A stretch of 64,000 bases of DNA from Microterricola viridarii (GTDB taxonomy: Bacteria > Actinomycetota > Actinomycetes > Actinomycetales > Microbacteriaceae), in assembly GCF_001542775.1 (NCBI RefSeq), contig NZ_CP014145.1:1922001-1986000 (forward strand). The letters run 5' to 3'. The notes under the pieces were generated by a model, which was given only the letters and a program-made list of their open reading frames with translations, did not search any database and had not been told where the DNA came from. The position numbers and the translations under genes are program-made. Below, one piece after another: positions 28,206 to 37,135 of this stretch (the stretch's first letter is position 1; every line of letters starts with the position of its first letter).

Positions 28206-28691
28206 ATGAACACCGTCGACGGCACCGACACCCAGATCATGCGGGCGCTCAGCGCCGAGCCGCGCAGCACCTTCGTGGCGCTGGCCCATCGGCTCGGCAT
28301 CTCGCGCAACACCGTGCAGGCGCGGATGACCCGGTTGGAGCATTCCGGCGCATTCCTGCCGTTCGAGCGGTGCATCAACCCGGCCGCACTCGGCTACCCG
28401 CTCACCGCGTTCATCGAGGTGAACCTGCAGCAACGCCAGATCGCCGCGATCATCGAGCAGATCGCGGGCATCCCACAGGTGCTGGAGGCGCACGGCATGA
28501 GTGGCCAGGCCGACCTGCTCGTGCGCGTGGTCTGTTCCGACGCCGAAGACCTGTTTCGCATCGATGCGACCATCTTGGCGATCGACGGCGTCGAGCGCAC
28601 CGCCACCTCGCTGTCGATGAGCGAGCTGATCCCCTACCGGGTGCTGCCGCTGCTCGAGCAGGCGCGCGGGGGCGCAGCAGACGCGGACTAA
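28206..28691 (+). CDS. Lrp/AsnC-family transcriptional regulator
   Basis: 161 aa. The N-terminal helix-turn-helix (DTQIMRALSAEPRSTFVALAHRLGISRNTVQARMTRLE, about 8-46) is followed by the RAM/AsnC effector-binding domain (VLEAHGMSGQADLLVRVVCSDAEDL). The family senses amino acids and often controls branched-chain oxoacid dehydrogenase genes. Its divergent position next to bkdA makes it the likely regulator, as BkdR is elsewhere. It converges on pnp with a shared terminator between. Confidence 0.92.
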   Translation: MNTVDGTDTQIMRALSAEPRSTFVALAHRLGISRNTVQARMTRLEHSGAFLPFERCINPAALGYPLTAFIEVNLQQRQIAAIIEQIAGIPQVLEAHGMSGQADLLVRVVCSDAEDLFRIDATILAIDGVERTATSLSMSELIPYRVLPLLEQARGGAADAD

Positions 28692-28752
28692 CCTCGGGCC
28701 GGCTCGGGTTGACTTGTCGGCGTCCGGCACGCTGTGCCTGCGCACGGAAACG

Positions 28753-28789
28753 ACGGATGCCCGCCTCCACTGGGGAGACGGGCATCCGT
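28753..28789. terminator. Bidirectional hairpin between lrp and pnp
   Basis: Inverted repeat ACGGATGCCCG (28753-28763) with CGGGCATCCGT (28779-28789), loop 15 nt. It lies between convergent lrp and pnp and can serve both. Confidence 0.8.
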
Positions 28790-28809
28790 GTGTTGCAGGG
28801 TGCTACTGC

Positions 28810-31110
28810 TTATTCGGCAGCGCCCTCTGCGGGGGCCTCGGAGTGCGCGGCCTCGTGGCCACGGCCTTCGCTGTCAGCGGCCTCGTCGACAACAACAGGC
28901 TCGAGCGAGAGCTTGCCACGGTCGTCGATCTTGGTGATCGCAACGAGGATCTTCTGGCCGACGCCGAGCACGTCTTCGACGTTCTCAACACGCTTGCCAC
29001 CGGCGAGCTTGCGCACCTCGGAGATGTGCAGCAGGCCGTCCTTGCCCGGGAGCAGCGAGACGAACGCACCGAAGGTGGCGATCTTCACGACGGTTCCGAG
29101 GAACTGCTCGCCAACCTCGGGGTTGGTCGGGTTCGCGATGGCGTTGACCTGGGCACGAGCGGCCTCGGCCGAGGGGCCGTCGACGGCGCCGATGTACACG
29201 GTGCCGTCTTCCTCGATCGAGATGTCGGCGCCGGTCTCGTCCTGGATGGCGTTGATCGTCTTGCCCTTCGGGCCGATCAGCTCGCCGATCTTGTCGACGG
29301 GGATCTGGACGCTGATCACGCGGGGCGCGGTCGGAGCCATCTCGTCGGGTGCGTCGATCGCAGCGTTCAGAACGCTGAGGATCGTGTCGCGGGCATCCTT
29401 CGCCTGCGTCAGCGCGGCCTTCAGCACGGAGGCGGGGATGCCGTCGAGCTTGGTGTCGAGCTGGATCGCGGTGACGAACTCGCTTGTACCGGCAACCTTG
29501 AAGTCCATGTCGCCGAGTGCGTCTTCAGCACCGAGGATGTCGGTCAGGGCCGCGTAGCGGGTCTGGCCGTCGATCGTGTCGGAGATGAGGCCCATGGCGA
29601 TACCGGCGACGGGGGCCTTGAGGGGCACACCGGCGTTCAGCAGCGACAGGGTCGAGGCGCAGACGGAACCCATCGAGGTCGAGCCGTTGGAGCTGAGAGC
29701 CTCAGACACCTGACGGATCGCGTAGGGGAACTCCTCGCGGGTGGGCAGCACGGGAACGAGCGCGCGCTCGGCGAGTGCGCCGTGCCCGATCTCGCGACGC
29801 TTCGGGCTACCAACACGGCCGGTCTCACCGGTCGAGTAGGGCGGGAAGTTGTAGTTGTGCATGTAACGCTTCTTGGTGACCGGGTTCAGCGAGTCAAGCG
29901 TCTGCTCAAGCTTGAGCATGTTCAGCGTGGTGACACCCAGGATCTGGGTCTCGCCGCGCTGGAAGATGGCCGAGCCGTGCACGCGAGGGATAACAGCAAC
30001 CTCGGCGTCGAGCGGGCGGATGTCGGCCAGGCCGCGTCCGTCGATGCGGACACCCTCGTTGAGCACGCGGGAGCGCACAACGTTCTTGGTGACCGACTTG
30101 TAGGCGGCGCCCACCTGGTTGGTGGCGGAAGCGTCGAGCTCGCCGGCCTCAACCTTGGCGGCGATGGCCTCCTTGACGCGGCCCTTGAGCTCGTCGTCGG
30201 CATCCTGACGCGAGACCTTGTCGGCGATCTGGTAGACGGCCTTGAGCTCCTCGGTGGCGATGGCCGAAACGGCCTCGTACACGGCGTCAGCGTAGGGCGG
30301 GAACAGCTTGAAGTCGGCGGTCGGCTTGGAGGCACGAGCCGCGACGGAGGCCTGGGCCTCGACGAGCTGCTTGATGAACGGCTTGGACGCCTCGATACCC
30401 TCGGCGATGACCTGCTCGTTGGGCTTAATGGCGCCGCCCTGGATGAGGTCCCAGGCGTTGTCGGTGGCCTCGGCCTCGATCATCATGATCGCGACGTCGT
30501 CGTTGCCCTCTGCGTCGGTCACAACGCGGCCGGCGACGACCATGCTGAACACGGCGTCCGCGAGCAGCGAGTGCTTCGGGAAGGCAACCCACTGGCCAGC
30601 GCCAGACTCGGTCGGGATGAGGGCGACGCGGACGCCACCGATCGGGCCGGAGAACGGCAGACCGGCGATCTGGGTCGACATCGAGGCCGCGTTGATGGCC
30701 AGCACGTCGTAGAGCTCGTCGGGCTCGATTGCCAGAACGGTCACGACGACCTGGATCTCATTGCGGAGACCGTCGACGAACGACGGGCGCAGCGGCCGGT
30801 CGATCAGACGGCAGGTGAGGATCGCCTCGGTGGAGGGGCGGCCCTCGCGACGGAAGAAGGAGCCCGGGATGCGGCCCGCGGCGTACATACGCTCTTCAAC
30901 GTCGATGGTAAGAGGGAAGAAGTCGAAGTTGTCCTTCGGCTGCTTGCTGACAGAGGTCGCCGAGAGAAGCATGGTCTCTTCGTCGATGTAAGCGGCTGCA
31001 GAACCCTGAGCCTGCTGAGCGAGACGGCCGGTCTCGAAGCGGATGGTGCGCGTTCCGAACTTGCCGTTGTCAATAACGGTTTCGGCGAACGTGATTTCTG
31101 GACCTTCCAA
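28810..31110 (-). CDS. pnp: Polynucleotide phosphorylase (PNPase/GPSI)
   Basis: 766 aa. The start codon is TTG at 31110, within a ribosome-site context AAGGAGATAGACCTC, and the protein begins [11 protein letters not shown] as relatives do. Two RNase PH domains (first about 10-150, second about 340-560 with [14 protein letters not shown] and MGSVCAST), a KH domain ([19 protein letters not shown]) and an S1 domain ([28 protein letters not shown]), then an acidic tail. It is the 3'-5' phosphorolytic RNA exonuclease and polymerase. The usual upstream neighbour rpsO is 7.4 kb away here. Confidence 0.97.
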   Translation of the reverse strand: MEGPEITFAETVIDNGKFGTRTIRFETGRLAQQAQGSAAAYIDEETMLLSATSVSKQPKDNFDFFPLTIDVEERMYAAGRIPGSFFRREGRPSTEAILTCRLIDRPLRPSFVDGLRNEIQVVVTVLAIEPDELYDVLAINAASMSTQIAGLPFSGPIGGVRVALIPTESGAGQWVAFPKHSLLADAVFSMVVAGRVVTDAEGNDDVAIMMIEAEATDNAWDLIQGGAIKPNEQVIAEGIEASKPFIKQLVEAQASVAARASKPTADFKLFPPYADAVYEAVSAIATEELKAVYQIADKVSRQDADDELKGRVKEAIAAKVEAGELDASATNQVGAAYKSVTKNVVRSRVLNEGVRIDGRGLADIRPLDAEVAVIPRVHGSAIFQRGETQILGVTTLNMLKLEQTLDSLNPVTKKRYMHNYNFPPYSTGETGRVGSPKRREIGHGALAERALVPVLPTREEFPYAIRQVSEALSSNGSTSMGSVCASTLSLLNAGVPLKAPVAGIAMGLISDTIDGQTRYAALTDILGAEDALGDMDFKVAGTSEFVTAIQLDTKLDGIPASVLKAALTQAKDARDTILSVLNAAIDAPDEMAPTAPRVISVQIPVDKIGELIGPKGKTINAIQDETGADISIEEDGTVYIGAVDGPSAEAARAQVNAIANPTNPEVGEQFLGTVVKIATFGAFVSLLPGKDGLLHISEVRKLAGGKRVENVEDVLGVGQKILVAITKIDDRGKLSLEPVVVDEAADSEGRGHEAAHSEAPAEGAAE

Positions 31111-31449
31111 GAGGTCTATCTCCTTTGTTTAGCCTCGCTCGCCCGTGTGGCGCGCGAGTAGAACATCGGAGCAGGGGAACAGACAGATTTCAGCGCATCG
31201 TGAGTTTCGAGAAACACGAGGTGCTTGCACTGGCCACCAGTAGAAATACGCCGTGCGCTGCGAACAGGGTGTCGCGCTCGGAATACCACCACAGGGGACC
31301 AGCATCCTGCCAGCCTGCTCCGTTGGTGCTCTATTCAGTTGTCATGCCCTACGCCCTGAGGCACAAGACATCCGCGCTCACTCTAGCAGAACGGCCTGTC
31401 TGGGCCCCGGATGCGGCGGTGCGGGCGTGCCCCGTGGCAGACTGGTGGC
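31111..31449. other. 339-bp region between divergent pnp and DUF5302 genes
   Basis: Holds the pnp leader and both promoters. The stretch 31180-31340 is visibly less GC-rich than the genes. On the minus strand GACAACTGAATAGAGC (near 31325-31340) could contain a promoter, which would give pnp an untranslated leader of about 200 nt. No gene or clear riboswitch fold is seen. Confidence 0.5.
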
Positions 31450-31641
31450 ATGAGTTCCGAAGAAGAGAACGCCCTCAGCGCAGCTGAAGAGACCAAGCGC
31501 AAGTTCCGCGAGGCACTGGAGCGCAAGCAGAAGGCCGCAAACGGAGGCAAGGGCGAGTCCCACCTCGACGGCAAGGGCGCGGCCAACCGCTCCCAGGGTT
31601 CTGCAGCGCACCAGCGCGAGTTCCGCCGCAAGAGCGGCTAG
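31450..31641 (+). CDS. DUF5302 small protein
   Basis: 63 aa: acidic start (SSEEENALSAAEETKRKFREALERKQ), then a basic, Gly/Ser-rich end with HQREFRRKSG. This matches the actinobacterial DUF5302 family, short highly charged soluble proteins of unknown function. ATG at 31450 with a GACTGGTGGC lead and no clear ribosome site. A perfect 15-bp hairpin follows. Confidence 0.85.
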   Translation: MSSEEENALSAAEETKRKFREALERKQKAANGGKGESHLDGKGAANRSQGSAAHQREFRRKSG

Positions 31642-31662
31642 ACCGACACCGCGCACGACGAC

Positions 31663-31695
31663 GATGCCCCGCACTCCACTGGAGTGCGGGGCATC
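31663..31695. terminator. Hairpin terminator after DUF5302
   Basis: GATGCCCCGCACTCC (31663-31677), loop ACT, GGAGTGCGGGGCATC (31681-31695): 15 bp, perfect. It lies between convergent DUF5302 and FMN reductase genes. A further dyad GCGCCACTT/AAGTGGCGC (31741-31749 with 31771-31779) sits closer to the FMN reductase stop. Confidence 0.85.
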
Positions 31696-31795
31696 TGCGT
31701 GTTGGCGCCGCATCCGCCCGGCGCCATTTGGTGGCCCTCCGCGCCACTTGTTGTGGGGCGGAGGCCGACGAAGTGGCGCGGGGCGGGGCCGGGCG

Positions 31796-32422
31796 CTAGC
31801 TGGGCTGGAAGCCGCCGACGCCGCTCATCACGGAGTCGAAGCCGAAGGGGTCGCGCACCTGACTGGAGCGATCGGAATCCTTCATCAGCGCGGCCAGCTC
31901 CCCCGCCGCCCGCCCGATGCGGTTCGGCAGCGTCTTGACCGAGTCGGCGCTCTCGCCCCAGTCGCCCGTCGCCGCGAACACCCCGGTGGGGGCGACGACG
32001 GCGTGCAGGTAGGTGAACAGGGGGCGCAGCGCATAGTCGAGGGCGAGCGAGTGCCGGGGCGTGCCGGCCGTCGCGCCGATCACGACGGGCAGGTCGGTGA
32101 GCGACTGGTTGTCGATCACGTCGAAGAACGACTTGAACAGGCCGCTGTAGCTGGTCGTGAAGATCGGCGTGACGGCGATCAGGCCGTCAGCACCGGTCAC
32201 CGCCTCAAGCACGGACTCGAGCTTCGGGCTCGGGAAGCCGGTCAGCATGTTGTTCATGATGTCGCTGGCGACGTCACGCAGCTCGATCGTGGTCACCTCG
32301 ACCTCAAATCCCTGCTCCTCGAGCCGCGACACGGTGGCCGCGCTCAGGTGGTCTGCGAGCATCCGGGTGGAGGACGGCTGGCTGAGCCCGGCCGAGACGA
32401 CGGCTAGTTTGCGCACGGTCAT
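31796..32422 (-). CDS. NADPH-dependent FMN reductase (CE1759-like)
   Basis: 208 aa. The flavodoxin-like fold starts VRKLAVVSAGLSQPSSTRMLAD (phosphate loop SQPSSTR), with TPIFTTSYSGLFKSFFDVID and GATAGTPRHSLALDYALRP. This matches the actinobacterial FMN reductase family that sits next to an LLM-class monooxygenase gene. It lies 2 bp after the LLM gene and presumably supplies it with reduced FMN. Confidence 0.9.
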   Translation of the reverse strand: MTVRKLAVVSAGLSQPSSTRMLADHLSAATVSRLEEQGFEVEVTTIELRDVASDIMNNMLTGFPSPKLESVLEAVTGADGLIAVTPIFTTSYSGLFKSFFDVIDNQSLTDLPVVIGATAGTPRHSLALDYALRPLFTYLHAVVAPTGVFAATGDWGESADSVKTLPNRIGRAAGELAALMKDSDRSSQVRDPFGFDSVMSGVGGFQPS

Positions 32423-32424
32423 GG

Positions 32425-33576
32425 CTAGGCCCCCGTCGTGCTGCGCAGGCCGAAGGCCGATCCGGGTGCGGCTGCCACGGCATCCGGAGCCGCAGCCGCC
32501 GCCGCATTCTTGGCGGCCAGCATCGACGCGTGCGTCGGCGCCTCGGGCACACCGGGTGCACGGCGGGCGTCAAACTCGCGGCGCAGCACGGGCAGCACCT
32601 CGCTGCCGAGCAGGTCGAGCTGCTCGAGCACGGTCTTCAGCGGCAGACCGGCGTGGTCGATCAGGAACAGCTGGCGCTGGTAGTCACCGACGTAGTCGCG
32701 GAAGCCGAGCGTCTTGTCGATGATCTCCTGCGGGCTGCCGACGGTGAGCGGCGTCTGCTCGGTGAACTCTTCGAGGCTCGGGCCGTGGCCGTAGACCGGG
32801 GCGTTGTCGAAGTAGGGGCGGAACGCGGCCTTGGCCTCCTGCGAGGTCTTGCCGATGAAGATCTGCCCGCCGAGCCCGACGATGGCCTGGTCGGCCGGGC
32901 CGTGGCCGTGGTGCTCGAAGCGCTGGCGGTAGAACGCCACCATCTTCTGGGTGTGGGATGCCGGCCAGAAGATGTGGTTGGCGAAGAAGCCGTCGCCGTA
33001 GAACGCGGCCTGCTCGGCGATCTCCGGGCTGCGGATCGAGCCGTGCCAGACGAAGGGTGGCACGTCGTCCAGCGGGCGCGGCGTGGACTGGAAGCCCTGC
33101 AGCGGGGTGCGGAACTGGCCACTCCAGTCGACGAAGTCCTCGCGCCAGAGGCGGCGGAGCAGGGCGTAGTTCTCGAGCGCGAGCTCGATGCCTTGGCGGA
33201 TGTCTTTGCCGAACCAGGGGTAGACCGGGCCGGTGTTGCCGCGGCCGAGCGTCAGGTCGACGCGGCCGTCGGCCAGGTGCTGCAGCATCGCGAAGTCCTC
33301 GGCGATCTTCACCGGGTCGTTGGTCGTGATCAGCGTGGTCGCGGTGGAGAGCTGCAGGGTGCTGGTCTGCGCCGCGATCGAGGCGAGCGTGGTCGTCGGG
33401 GAAGACGAGAAGAACGGGGGGTTGTGGTGCTCGCCGAGCGCGAAGACGTCGAGGCCGACCTCTTCGGCGTGCTTGGCGATGGCGACGACCGCTTTGATGC
33501 GCTCGTGCTCGCTCGGCGTCTTGCCGGTGGTGGGGTCCTGCGTGATGTCACTGACGCTGAAAAGTCCGAACTGCAT
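32425..33576 (-). CDS. LLM-class flavin-dependent monooxygenase
   Basis: 383 aa. The luciferase-like barrel has the opening MQFGLFSVSDITQDPTTG, ALGEHHNPPFFSSSP, ADGRVDLTLGRGNTGPVYPWFG and FVWHGSIRSPE. The final 45 residues are Ala-rich and variable. It is the oxygenase half of a two-component flavin system with the FMN reductase directly downstream. Substrate not deducible. An AT-richer region with inverted repeats lies upstream. Confidence 0.9.
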   Translation of the reverse strand: MQFGLFSVSDITQDPTTGKTPSEHERIKAVVAIAKHAEEVGLDVFALGEHHNPPFFSSSPTTTLASIAAQTSTLQLSTATTLITTNDPVKIAEDFAMLQHLADGRVDLTLGRGNTGPVYPWFGKDIRQGIELALENYALLRRLWREDFVDWSGQFRTPLQGFQSTPRPLDDVPPFVWHGSIRSPEIAEQAAFYGDGFFANHIFWPASHTQKMVAFYRQRFEHHGHGPADQAIVGLGGQIFIGKTSQEAKAAFRPYFDNAPVYGHGPSLEEFTEQTPLTVGSPQEIIDKTLGFRDYVGDYQRQLFLIDHAGLPLKTVLEQLDLLGSEVLPVLRREFDARRAPGVPEAPTHASMLAAKNAAAAAAPDAVAAAPGSAFGLRSTTGA

Positions 33577-33601
33577 TAGCGGAGACCGCTCCCTCTCTCG
33601 T

Positions 33602-33652
33602 GTTCACGACGTGCATGATTGTGAACCCAATTGTAATCCATGCGTTTGCATG
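33602..33652. promoter_or_regulatory. AT-richer control region with dyads before LLM/FMN-reductase operon
   Basis: GTTCAC (33602-33607) pairs with GTGAAC (33621-33626), and CATGC-GTTT-GCATG lies at 33639-33652, in an unusually AT-rich patch for this genome (CAATTGTAATCC, TGTAAATGAG). It is placed as an operator/promoter for the LLM gene that starts at 33576. The regulator is unknown. Confidence 0.5.
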
Positions 33653-33662
33653 TAAATGAGAC

Positions 33663-33707
33663 AACGGATGCCGCCTCCGCGCTATTCCCGCGAATTCGGC
33701 ATCCGTT
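33663..33707 (-). terminator. Hairpin after quinone-oxidoreductase gene side
   Basis: AACGGATGCCG (33663-33673) pairs with CGGCATCCGTT (33697-33707), 11 bp. On the minus strand it follows the MDR oxidoreductase stop at 33748. Confidence 0.7.
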
Positions 33708-33747
33708 TCTCACGAATCGGAAGGCGACCGGAGGCCGCGCTCAGACC

Positions 33748-34674
33748 CTACTCGGTGACGAGCACGATCTTGCCGCGCAGGTGGCCGGCCTGCAGCAGGG
33801 CGTAGGCCTCGCGCACCTGCTCGAGGGGGTAGCGCGCCTCGATCGGGAACTCCACGGCGCCGGCCGCAATGAGCAGACCGAGCGCTGCCAACTCTTCGCG
33901 CGACGCCGCTCCCCCACCGACGGTCGCGACGCCGTGTTGGGCGGCGAATGGCCGGTCGGCGATGGTGTTGATGCGGCTGGGGTCCACGCCCAAGTCGAGC
34001 CCGGCCTGAATGGATGCCGCGCCGTGGTTGTCGAGCACGACGGTGACGCCCTGCGGTGCGACCGCGCGGATCCGCTCGACGAGGCCGTCGCCGTAGGCGA
34101 CGGGGATGACGCCGAGCGAGCGCAGGTAGTCGTGGTTCTCCGGGCTGGCGGTTCCGATCACGGTCGCTCCCGCGCGCTTGGCCAGCTGCACGGCGAGCAC
34201 GCCGACCCCGCCGGCGGCGGCCGTGACGAGCACGGTGTCGGCCGCGGTCAGGTTCTGGCTGGCCACCTCGGCCCAGGCGGTGCGCCCGACGATGTCCAGC
34301 GCGCCTGCCTGTTCCCAGCTCAGCCCGGCCGGCTTGGGCACGAGGATGGCCGCATCGGCCAGCACGTAGTCGGCTTGGGCATAGCAGCGGCGCCCGCCGT
34401 AGACCTCGTCGCCGACCTTCCAGCTGCCGACACCCTCGCCGACCTCATCGATGACGCCGGAGAAGTCGTTGCCGTTGCCGGACGGGAGTTCCGTGATGCG
34501 GTACGCCGTGGCGACCTGCGGGTACAGCGCGATCTTCCAGTCGACCGGGTTGAGGCCGGCCGCCTTCACGCGCACGCGCACCTGCCCCGCACCGGCGTGC
34601 GGCTCGGGAACCTCGACCACCTCGAGGACGTCCGACGCGGCACCGAAAGACCTGAACATCACCGCTCGAGACAT
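33748..34674 (-). CDS. Zinc-independent MDR (quinone oxidoreductase-like) NADP-dependent oxidoreductase
   Basis: 308 aa. It has the GroES-like N-domain (VRVKAAGLNPVDWKI) and the cofactor motif AAAGGVGVLAVQLAKRAGATVIGT in a Rossmann domain. The zinc-binding cysteines of alcohol dehydrogenases are absent. Members reduce quinones or enones with NADPH. The start codon directly abuts the permease stop, so the two are co-transcribed. Confidence 0.9.
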   Translation of the reverse strand: MSRAVMFRSFGAASDVLEVVEVPEPHAGAGQVRVRVKAAGLNPVDWKIALYPQVATAYRITELPSGNGNDFSGVIDEVGEGVGSWKVGDEVYGGRRCYAQADYVLADAAILVPKPAGLSWEQAGALDIVGRTAWAEVASQNLTAADTVLVTAAAGGVGVLAVQLAKRAGATVIGTASPENHDYLRSLGVIPVAYGDGLVERIRAVAPQGVTVVLDNHGAASIQAGLDLGVDPSRINTIADRPFAAQHGVATVGGGAASREELAALGLLIAAGAVEFPIEARYPLEQVREAYALLQAGHLRGKIVLVTE

Positions 34675-36192
34675 CTACTTCCCCTGCTCTGCGTCGTTCG
34701 GGGCGACGGCCGGTTGGCCTGCTGCCTCCTGCCGCCCCAGCACCGAGTGCCGGCGGCTGTACGCAAAGTACACCACCAGCCCGACGGCGAGCCAGACGAG
34801 GAAGCGCACCCAGGTGAGCGTGGTCAGGTTGAGCATCAGCCAGGCGCAGAGCACGGCGGAAACGATCGGCAGCACCGGCGACCACGGCACCTTGAAGGCG
34901 CGCGGCAGGTCGGGGCGCTTGCGGCGCAGCACGATCACGGCGATGCTCACCAGCACGAAGGCAGAGAGCGTGCCGATGTTGATCATCTCCTCGAGCACGC
35001 CGATGTCGGTGAGTCCGGCCAACAGCGCCACGAGCACACCCACCAAGATCTGAACCCGCGCCGGGGTGTGCCGGGTGTCGGAGGTTCGGCTCATCCACTG
35101 CGGCAGCAGGCCGTCGCGGCTCATCGCGAACAGCACGCGGGCCAGTCCGAGCAGCAACACCATGATCACGGTGGTGAGGCCGGCGAGGATGCCGATCGAG
35201 ATCACCTGCGCTGCCCACCCGGCGCCGACGGCGACGAAGGCCGTCGCGAGGCTGGGTTCGGCGGCATCCGCCAGCACCTTGTAAGAGACCATGCCGGTGA
35301 GCACCAGGCTGACGCCGATGTAGAGCACGCTGACGATGGCGAGGCCGCCGAAGATGCCGCGTGGCAAGGTGCGCTGCGGATTCTTCACTTCTTCGGCCGA
35401 GGTGGCGACGACGTCGAAACCGATGAAAGCGAAGAAGACGAGGGATGCCCCGGCGAGAAGACCGAAGATTCCGTACTGGGCGGGTGCGGCGCCGGTCATG
35501 AACGAGAACAGCGACTGGGTCCAGGCGTCGCCCTCGCCCGGGGCCTTGGGCACCGCGGGCGGAATGAAGGGGGTGTAGTTGGCCGGGTTGATGTAGAAGG
35601 CTCCGACGACGATCACGAACAGCACGATCGCGACTTTGATGATCGTGAAGACGGCGCCGACCCGCGAACTCAGCTTGGTGCCGAACACGAGCAGGGTGGT
35701 GAAGATGGCGACGATCAGGAACGGGCCCCAGCTCACCTGCAGGCCGGCCAGGTTGATGGTCGATGGCACGTCCCAACCCCAGAGATCGAAGACGCCGCTC
35801 AGATAAATGCCCCAATACTTGGCGATCACCGCGCCGGCGGTCAGCATTTCGAGGATCAGGTCCCAGCCGATGATCCAGGCGAGCAGCTCGCCGAGGGTGG
35901 CGTAGGTGTAGGTGTAGGCCGAACCGGCGACGGGGATCGTCGAGGCGAACTCGGCGTAACACATGATCGCGAGCGAGCAGGTGACGGCGGCGAGCACGAA
36001 GGCGAGGGTGACCGACGGGCCGGCATAGCTGCCGGCGGCCTTCGCCCCGACCGAGAAGATTCCCGCGCCAACCGCGACGGCGACACCCATGATCACCAGG
36101 TCGAAGGTGCCGAGCGAGCGGGTCAGGCTGCGGTGCTCCAGGTGCGAATCGGCCAGCGAGGCCTCGATGCTCTTGGTGCGCCAGATCGACAT
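34675..36192 (-). CDS. APC-superfamily amino-acid permease (CAT type)
   Basis: 505 aa, ATG at 36192. This start is chosen because relatives open with SIWRTKSIEASLADS and TAATCT sits 7 nt upstream. About 12-13 transmembrane segments. The signature near TM1 is LVIMGVAVAVGAGIFSVGAKAAG, followed by PVAGSAYTYTYATLGE and FFAFIGFDVVATSAEEVKNPQR, typical of cationic amino-acid transporter relatives (YfnA-like). It imports an amino acid by proton symport or exchange; the specificity is unknown. Confidence 0.92.
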   Translation of the reverse strand: MSIWRTKSIEASLADSHLEHRSLTRSLGTFDLVIMGVAVAVGAGIFSVGAKAAGSYAGPSVTLAFVLAAVTCSLAIMCYAEFASTIPVAGSAYTYTYATLGELLAWIIGWDLILEMLTAGAVIAKYWGIYLSGVFDLWGWDVPSTINLAGLQVSWGPFLIVAIFTTLLVFGTKLSSRVGAVFTIIKVAIVLFVIVVGAFYINPANYTPFIPPAVPKAPGEGDAWTQSLFSFMTGAAPAQYGIFGLLAGASLVFFAFIGFDVVATSAEEVKNPQRTLPRGIFGGLAIVSVLYIGVSLVLTGMVSYKVLADAAEPSLATAFVAVGAGWAAQVISIGILAGLTTVIMVLLLGLARVLFAMSRDGLLPQWMSRTSDTRHTPARVQILVGVLVALLAGLTDIGVLEEMINIGTLSAFVLVSIAVIVLRRKRPDLPRAFKVPWSPVLPIVSAVLCAWLMLNLTTLTWVRFLVWLAVGLVVYFAYSRRHSVLGRQEAAGQPAVAPNDAEQGK

Positions 36193-36199
36193 GGTGCCG

Positions 36200-36205
36200 A
36201 GATTA
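36200..36205 (-). promoter_or_regulatory. -10-like TAATCT before APC permease
   Basis: TAATCT, 7 nt before ATG (spacer CGGCACC). No ribosome site, so a leaderless start is likely. Confidence 0.45.
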
Positions 36206-36341
36206 CTCCGGAGCACCCGCAACGCCGAGCTTTTCTCAGAATTCTGCGCCGCGTCATCCGCCGACCGAGAAGGGTCTTGCGGATGCCAGTCAGGCACGGA
36301 AGCCTGAGACCACACGCCATCAACAGAAAGCGAGCCGAGTA

Positions 36342-36761
36342 ATGCCTTCGATGATCTTCGTCAACCTCGCCGTGAACGACCTGCAGCGCTCCCGCGACTT
36401 CTACAGCGCACTGGGATACACGATCAATGAGAACTTCTCGGACGAGAACGCGATCTGCGTCGTGATGAGCGATGCCATCTACGCCATGCTGCTGAAGCCC
36501 GACTTCTTCAAGACGTTCACGAAGAAGGAGCTGATCGACGCACAGAAGAGCATCCAGGTGCTGAACGCTCTGGATGAGCCGAGTCGGGACGCGGTCGACG
36601 CCCACCTGAACAAGGCGCTGGCGGCCGGCGGCACCGAGACCCGCGACGCGCAGGACATGGGGTTCATGTACAGCCGCGCCTACGCCGACCCCGACGGACA
36701 CGTCTGGGAGATCATGTGGATGGACCAGGCCGCAGCTCAGGACGGCCCGCCGGACATGTAG
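36342..36761 (+). CDS. VOC-family protein (glyoxalase/bleomycin-resistance fold)
   Basis: 139 aa. Paired beta-alpha-beta-beta-beta units run from MIFVNLAVNDLQRSRDFYSALGY to YADPDGHVWEIMWMD, where the final GHxWE segment is the usual metal/ligand edge. Such small VOC proteins range from lyases to resistance proteins, so no substrate is assigned. It stands alone on the plus strand between leftward units. Confidence 0.88.
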   Translation: MPSMIFVNLAVNDLQRSRDFYSALGYTINENFSDENAICVVMSDAIYAMLLKPDFFKTFTKKELIDAQKSIQVLNALDEPSRDAVDAHLNKALAAGGTETRDAQDMGFMYSRAYADPDGHVWEIMWMDQAAAQDGPPDM

Positions 36762-36779
36762 GCAACCGCCTTACCGCCG

Positions 36780-37135
36780 TTGGCTCGAGGGAGCGCCAGC
36801 GACCTAAGCCAACCCGACACGCCGCGGAGCCACCCGACCCGGTCAACGCCCGGGCTTCGGGCGCTGCGCTGCTCCTTCGTCGCGGCGCGGCACCCTCCAG
36901 CCGACGTGAATCTCCGGTTGGCTCGAGGGAGCGCCAGCGACCGAAGCCAACCCCGCCGGGCGCACTCAGCGGAGCGCGGCCAACGCCCGGGCTTCGGGCG
37001 CCGCGCTGCTCCTTCGTCGCGGCGCGGCACCCTCCAGCCGACGTGAATCTCCCGTTGGCTCGAGGGAGCGCCAGCGACCGAAGCCAACCTCGCCGCACGC
37101 ACTCAGCGGAGCGCGGCCAGGCGGCTCGCGGCCTC
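36780..37135. repeat. 137-bp tandem repeat, about 2.6 copies
   Basis: Units begin with GTTGGCTCGAGGGAGCGCC at 36780, 36917 and 37054, exactly 137 bp apart. Each starts with a 35-bp element (GTTGGCTCGAGGGAGCGCCAGC...AGCCAAC), and the first two end in CCAGCCGACGTGAATCTC. The third copy is cut short inside the LLM gene: CACTCAGCGGAGCGCGGCCA occurs in copies 2 and 3 and in copy 3 forms the LLM stop and last codons. This fills most of the 341-bp gap after the VOC gene. No open frame inside looks coding. Confidence 0.88.

Noticed and set aside
28714..31161. Open frame of 815 codons on the plus strand
   Set aside because: Complement of pnp; no domain and no ribosome site.
33640..36342. Open frame of 900 codons on the plus strand
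   Set aside because: Opposite to the MDR oxidoreductase and APC permease genes; His/Asp/Arg-rich shadow translation.
36762..37102. Small coding genes within the 137-bp repeats
   Set aside because: Open frames there repeat the same residues each period and lack starts with ribosome sites. Treated as repeat DNA.
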